Source: an uncultured Sphingomonas sp. (GTDB taxonomy: Bacteria > Pseudomonadota > Alphaproteobacteria > Sphingomonadales > Sphingomonadaceae). Taken from it: a DNA stretch of 58,214 nt. The notes below the pieces were generated by a model. That model was not told the DNA's origin. It worked only from the letters and a program-made list of their open reading frames with translations, and ran no database searches. The stretch lies in assembly GCF_913777625.1 (NCBI RefSeq), contig NZ_CAJYTI010000022.1, positions 1 through 58,214 on the forward strand. Direction: 5' to 3'. Positions 54,324 through 58,214 of this stretch are shown one piece after another. A program made the translations under genes and the position numbers. Position 1 is the stretch's first letter, and every line of letters begins with the position of its first letter.

Positions 54324-55591
54324 TCGATCTTATCCTCGAGTGCGAGAGCCGCAACGGGTACGCGCAGCTGCACCTCGGCGCCACCGCCCTCGAGGTTCCG
54401 TGCGGTAAGCGTGCCGCCGAGCGTCCGCAGCACGTTATGCGCCAGGAACAGCCCGAGGCCAGCCCCCTGCCGGTCCTTGCTGCTGTTATAGGGGTCGCCG
54501 ATGTGCGGCAGCACCGAGGCCGGAAAACCGCGGCCATCGTCGCGTACCGTCAGGACCAGCAGGTCGTCCGGCGCGCTGACCGACAGACGGATGCGCTCGG
54601 CGCCTGCCTCGACCGCATTGTCGAGAAGGTTGACGATCGACTGGCCGAGCGCGCGGTCGGCGACGATCGGCAGGTCGGTCGGCAGCCGATAGTCGAGCGT
54701 GACGCTGTCGTTGCGCGGCCAGTTCTCGATCAGCCCGGTGACGAAGCCGCGCAGCGTCGTGCGCTCGGGCGCTTCGCCGCTCACTTCGCCGGCGGCGAAC
54801 AGAATGCCGGCGACGATCGCCTTGCAGCGGGCGACCTCGGCCTGCATGTCGGCCACCTCGGCGCTGAGCTGGGGGTCGCGGCGGATCTTGGCGTCGGACC
54901 GCCAGTCGCCCAGCGCCACCGAAATCGAAGCGAGCGGCGTGCCGAGTTCGTGCGCCGCGCCGCTGGCAAGCAGGCCCATGCGGACGATATGTTCTTCCTC
55001 CGCCGCGCGCTGGCGCAGTTCGGCCAGGCGGGCATCGCGGTCGCGCAAATTGCGGGCGATGCGGGTGACGAACTGCACGACGAGGGTCGCGATCAGCGTG
55101 TAGTTGAACCACAATGCAAAGACGAAAGGCCCGGCAAGGCTACTGCTCAGCGCCGCCGGCAGCGGCAGCGGGCGGTGGACGATGGCGAGGGCGGCAAAGG
55201 CGGTGCTGGTCAGCGCCACCAGCGCCCAGCTCGAACGGGTGTCGAGCAGCACAGCCCCCAGCACCACCTGCAGCAGATAGAGGGAGACGAAGGGGTTGGT
55301 CGCGCCGCCGCTCAGGTAAAGAAGTACCGTGAGACAGGCGACGTCGACCAGCAGCCCTGCCATGACCTGGCCGTTGGTCGCCGGCCGCAGCGCGCGGGCG
55401 GGAACCATCGCCAGGTTGAGCGTGACGAGCACACCTACGGTCGCCAGCATCGGAACCAGCGGCAGCCGTACCCCGAACACCAGATGGACGCCGAGGATCG
55501 TCGTCAGCTGCCCCAGCACCGCCAGCCAGCGGAGCTGGACCAGCAGCAGCAGGTTGCGGCGCGCGGCGTCGTCCGGCGTCCGCGCGGTCAT
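54320..55591 (-). CDS. RegB/PrrB-type redox sensor histidine kinase
   Basis: 423 aa. About six membrane helices (residues 20-180) with the quinone-site heptapeptide GGATNPF at 95-101. H-box AAHELGTPLAS (His214), the conserved redox Cys256 in VARCKAIVAGIL, N-box IVNLLDNAVEAG and G-boxes DDGRGF and GAGLGLFLA. These are the RegB features: the kinase is switched by ubiquinone state and by Cys oxidation. The start overlaps the SURF1 stop (ATGA), downstream of the cyo genes, so the oxidase and its sensor may share an mRNA. Confidence 0.94.
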   Translation of the reverse strand: MTARTPDDAARRNLLLLVQLRWLAVLGQLTTILGVHLVFGVRLPLVPMLATVGVLVTLNLAMVPARALRPATNGQVMAGLLVDVACLTVLLYLSGGATNPFVSLYLLQVVLGAVLLDTRSSWALVALTSTAFAALAIVHRPLPLPAALSSSLAGPFVFALWFNYTLIATLVVQFVTRIARNLRDRDARLAELRQRAAEEEHIVRMGLLASGAAHELGTPLASISVALGDWRSDAKIRRDPQLSAEVADMQAEVARCKAIVAGILFAAGEVSGEAPERTTLRGFVTGLIENWPRNDSVTLDYRLPTDLPIVADRALGQSIVNLLDNAVEAGAERIRLSVSAPDDLLVLTVRDDGRGFPASVLPHIGDPYNSSKDRQGAGLGLFLAHNVLRTLGGTLTARNLEGGGAEVQLRVPVAALALEDKIE

Positions 55592-56280
55592 GCCTCTCCG
55601 CGCCCGCGCCATGCCCGCCACGCGAACCAGGCGGTCAGCAGGGCGAGGCCGAACCAGGTCAGCGCATAGACGAGATGGTTGTTGGGAAAGCGCAGCACGG
55701 TCATGCCGCCGCGCGGCCAGCCATCGCCGCTGCGGTCGGCGTCGACGAAATAGGGAGCGACGGCGGGCAGCCCCTGCCCCATCGCCGCGACGTCGCGCGA
55801 ATACCAGCGGTTTGCCGCCGGATCATTGGCGCGGAGAAAGCCGCCCTTGGGCTCGCTCAGGCGCAGCAGGCCGGTAACGGTGACGCTGGTGTCCGGCCCC
55901 CGCTCGCAATCCGGCAGCGTCTGGCCGTCGGGCAGGAACCCGCGATTGATGAAAAGAGTGAAGCCGCGATCGGTGACCAGCGGGGTCATGACCCATTTGC
56001 CGGGGCCGAGATCAGTAACGGCCTGGGCCAGCCTGGTGCGGCAGGGCAGATAATGGCCGGTGACGCGGAGCTTGCGATAGGCGGCGTCGCTGTCGATGCG
56101 GGGCCATTCGGCGGGTCCGGGGGCAGGAACCGGCGCTGCCGCCAGTCCCCGCTCCACCCGTTCGATCAATGCCAGCTTCCAGCTGCGCCGCTCGACCTGC
56201 CAGATGCCGAGGCCGAGCAGGATGGCGATCAGCGGCAGCAGCGCGATCGCCATCCAGTTCCGGGAAGCCGGCCGGTTCAC
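55588..56280 (-). CDS. SURF1-family cytochrome oxidase assembly protein
   Basis: 230 aa with a membrane helix at each end (about 10-28 and 205-222) and a periplasmic domain. GIWQVERRSWKLALI, FINRGFLP and YALTWFGLALL are SURF1 hallmarks. GTG start at 56280 overlaps the cyoD stop. SURF1 usually helps haem a insertion in aa3 oxidases; placement in a cyo operon suggests a bo3- or ba3-type quinol oxidase here. Confidence 0.92.
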   Translation of the reverse strand: MNRPASRNWMAIALLPLIAILLGLGIWQVERRSWKLALIERVERGLAAAPVPAPGPAEWPRIDSDAAYRKLRVTGHYLPCRTRLAQAVTDLGPGKWVMTPLVTDRGFTLFINRGFLPDGQTLPDCERGPDTSVTVTGLLRLSEPKGGFLRANDPAANRWYSRDVAAMGQGLPAVAPYFVDADRSGDGWPRGGMTVLRFPNNHLVYALTWFGLALLTAWFAWRAWRGRGEA

Positions 56281-56663
56281 ATGCCTGCGCCGGAATCCAT
56301 CCCGGGCATCATGTTGATGTTCATGTTGTACATCACCCACAGCGAGCCCGCGAGCGCGATGACGATGATGATCACGGTGAACACCAGCGCCATCAGGGTC
56401 CAGCCCTGCTCCGACTTGCTGTTCATGTGGAGGAAGTAGATCATGTGGACGACGATCTGCACCATCGCCAGCCCTGCGCAGATCGCCACCGCCAGCTGGG
56501 TGTTGGCGATCCAGCCGCCCATCACGATCCCGAACGGGATCGCGGTGAGGACGACCGACAGCAGGAAGCCGGTGATGTAGCCGCCGCGGGTCGAGTGCGG
56601 CGCGTCATGGCCATGATCATGGCCGTGGTGGTGGGCGGCGTGCCCGTGGGTGTCCGCGCTCAT
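56277..56663 (-). CDS. cyoD: Cytochrome o ubiquinol oxidase subunit IV
   Basis: 128 aa, three membrane segments. The N-terminus is His-rich ([15 protein letters not shown]), which is longer than usual and may bind metal. [17 protein letters not shown] and [12 protein letters not shown] match the family. A small assembly subunit of the quinol oxidase. Overlaps cyoC by ATGA. Confidence 0.93.
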   Translation of the reverse strand: MSADTHGHAAHHHGHDHGHDAPHSTRGGYITGFLLSVVLTAIPFGIVMGGWIANTQLAVAICAGLAMVQIVVHMIYFLHMNSKSEQGWTLMALVFTVIIIVIALAGSLWVMYNMNINMMPGMDSGAGM

Positions 56664-57286
56664 CGCATGGCTCCAAACAGATAGACGAAGGTGAACACGC
56701 CGATCCAGATCACGTCGAGGAAGTGCCAGAACAACGACAGGCACTGCAGGCGACGGACATTGGCCGGGATCAGGCCCTTGCGGCCGATCTGCACCATCAG
56801 CGTGAACAGCCAGATCAGGCCGAAGGTGACGTGCAGGCCGTGGGTGCCCACCAGGGTGAAGAAAGACGACAGGAACGCCGAGCGCCACGGACCCGCGCCC
56901 TCATGGATGAGGTTCGAGAATTCGTAGAGCTCGATGCCGAGGAAGGCGGCGCCGAACAGCGCCGTCAGCAGCAACCAGGCTTGGACGGCACCCTTGCGCT
57001 GCTCCTGCATGGCGATCATCGCGAAGCCGTAGGTGATCGAGGAAAACAGCAGCATCGCCGTGTTCACCGCCACCAGCGGCAGCTCGAACAGCTCGTGGGA
57101 GGTGGGGCCTCCCGCATAGCTGGTGCCATAGACGCCCCATGCCGCGAACAGCATCGCGAAGATAAGGCAGTCGCTCATCAGATACATCCAGAAGCCGAGC
57201 AGCGTGCTGCCGCCGGGTTCGTGATGCTCCTCCTCGAGCTGGTAGAAGACGGGCGTGTCGCCCGTCGATACGGTCGTGGCGCTCAT
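56660..57286 (-). CDS. cyoC: Cytochrome o ubiquinol oxidase subunit III
   Basis: 208 aa, five membrane segments, typical [15 protein letters not shown] start ([19 protein letters not shown]), [13 protein letters not shown] and [18 protein letters not shown]. Start MSATTV at 57286, four bases after the cyoB stop. No metal centre; it stabilises subunit I. Confidence 0.95.
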   Translation of the reverse strand: MSATTVSTGDTPVFYQLEEEHHEPGGSTLLGFWMYLMSDCLIFAMLFAAWGVYGTSYAGGPTSHELFELPLVAVNTAMLLFSSITYGFAMIAMQEQRKGAVQAWLLLTALFGAAFLGIELYEFSNLIHEGAGPWRSAFLSSFFTLVGTHGLHVTFGLIWLFTLMVQIGRKGLIPANVRRLQCLSLFWHFLDVIWIGVFTFVYLFGAMR

Positions 57287-57290
57287 CGCC

Positions 57291-58214
57291 TCAGGCTCCC
57301 AGGCGCGCGAGCACCGCGGTGCGCGCATTCTCGGTTTCGGTCACTTCTTCTGCCGTGATGTAGAAGTCGCGATCATAGTTGAAGGTATGGGCGATCGCGG
57401 TGGCGATCAGACCCAGGAACGACGCCGCTGCGAGCCACCAGATGTACCAGATCATCGCGAAGCCGAACACCAGCGAGAAGCCCGCCAGGATGATGCCGGC
57501 GCCGGTGTTCTTCGGCATGTGGATCGGCAGGTAGCCCGAGACCGGACGCACCGCGCCGCGCGACTTCATGTCGTACCAGGCATCCAGGTCGTGGATGACC
57601 GGCGTGAACGGGAAGTTGTAGGCGGCCGGCGGCGACGAGGTCGCCCATTCCAGCGTACGCGCGTTCCACGGATCGCCGCTCTCGTCCTTCAGCGCCTCGC
57701 GGTTGCGGATGCTGACGAAGATCTGGAGCAGGAAGGCGGCGATGCCGACCGCGATGATCGCGGCGCCGATCGCGGCGATCACGAACCAGATCTGCAGGCT
57801 CGGATCGTCGAAGTGGCGCAGGCGACGGGTCACGCCCATCAGGCCCAGCACGTAGAGCGGCGTGAAGGCGACCCAGAAGCCGACGACCCAGCACCAGAAG
57901 GAGACCAGGCCCCACTTCTTGTCAAGCTTGAAGCCGAATGCCTTGGGCCACCAGTAGTTGATGCCGGCGAACAGGCCGAACAGCACGCCGCCGATGATCA
58001 CGTTGTGGAAGTGGGCGATCAGGAACAGGCTGTTGTGCAGCACGAAGTCGGCCGGGGGCACGGCCAGCAGCACGCCGGTCATGCCGCCGATGGCGAAGGT
58101 GGCCATGAACGCCACGGTCCACATCATGGGCAGCTCGAAGCGGATGCGGCCCTTGTACATGGTGAACAGCCAGTTGAAGATCTTCGCGCCCGTGGGGATC
58201 GAGATGATCATCGT
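57291..58214 (-). CDS. cyoB: Cytochrome o ubiquinol oxidase subunit I, 3' part
   Basis: Only the C-terminal 307 or so residues are in the window; the gene continues beyond base 58214. [30 protein letters not shown] and [11 protein letters not shown] with the haem-ligand His pair identify haem-copper oxidase subunit I, and the C-terminal soluble tail and YWWPKAFG match CyoB rather than CtaD. The protein reduces oxygen with ubiquinol and pumps protons. cyoA is expected next, outside the window. Confidence 0.95.
   Translation of the reverse strand, partial: TMIISIPTGAKIFNWLFTMYKGRIRFELPMMWTVAFMATFAIGGMTGVLLAVPPADFVLHNSLFLIAHFHNVIIGGVLFGLFAGINYWWPKAFGFKLDKKWGLVSFWCWVVGFWVAFTPLYVLGLMGVTRRLRHFDDPSLQIWFVIAAIGAAIIAVGIAAFLLQIFVSIRNREALKDESGDPWNARTLEWATSSPPAAYNFPFTPVIHDLDAWYDMKSRGAVRPVSGYLPIHMPKNTGAGIILAGFSLVFGFAMIWYIWWLAAASFLGLIATAIAHTFNYDRDFYITAEEVTETENARTAVLARLGA

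Overview
The window is GC-rich, densely coded chromosomal DNA from an alphaproteobacterium, most likely a Sphingomonas-type sphingomonad. The reasons are the gene order rpsB-tsf-pyrH-frr-uppS-cdsA-dxr-rseP-bamA-ompH-fabZ, the aerobic cobalamin pathway (cobG, cobF, cobN, bluB), a RegA/RegB pair beside a cyo-type quinol oxidase, a mannonate dehydratase whose catalytic residues fall at the numbers known for the Novosphingobium enzyme, and many start/stop overlaps of the ATGA or GTGA type. Species identity cannot be fixed from the sequence alone.

Layout. 1-848: a complete IS5-family (IS427-like) element inserted exactly at the stop codon of a two-domain TetR regulator. 845-6396: that regulator and a divergent catabolic operon (acyl-CoA dehydrogenase, Zn alcohol dehydrogenase, phosphotransferase-fold protein, short-chain dehydrogenase). 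6451-9372: sugar genes, a secreted GH39 glycosidase and mannonate dehydratase, each behind its own operator-like palindrome. 9467-12025: phospholipid genes (methyltransferase, psd, pssA) and, on the minus strand, a small membrane protein behind a promoter that carries two LexA (SOS) boxes. 12301-23981: translation, lipid, isoprenoid and envelope genes ending with rpmE. 24087-26190: a LamG-like protein of unknown role and tRNA-Ser(UGA). 26479-34441: peptidoglycan and housekeeping genes (lytic transglycosylase, RlpA/SPOR-like protein, dacA, DNA polymerase III delta', metG, tatD, a metallo-beta-lactamase protein, a membrane aspartyl protease).

34560-50777: an almost continuous cobalamin region, all on the minus strand except cobK. 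In order of transcription it runs riboswitch, NiCoT cobalt/nickel transporter, riboswitch, cobW, cobN, cobG, cobH, cobI, cobJ, (cobK on the opposite strand), cobL, cobE, cobM, cobB, cobF, cobO, bluB and a DUF1636 protein. The genes cover cobalt uptake, most corrin-ring steps, cobalt insertion, adenosylation and lower-ligand synthesis. CobS/CobT and the late genes cobQ, cobD, cobP/U and cobV are not here. 50835-53607: an acid phosphatase and a GAF-GGDEF-EAL protein. 53796-58214: RegA-like regulator, RegB-like redox kinase, SURF1, cyoD, cyoC and the 3' part of cyoB, overlapping or nearly so, which suggests that the quinol oxidase and its redox sensor share a transcript.

The most interesting signals are the SOS-type promoter in front of the uncharacterised 73-residue membrane protein (possible DNA-damage division inhibitor), a 95-bp palindromic repeat inserted in frame inside cobN with a sister copy upstream of metG, cobK lying inside and antisense to the cob transcript, a duplicated cobalamin riboswitch with duplicated downstream leader, and a perfect EF-hand loop inside the OmpH/Skp chaperone.
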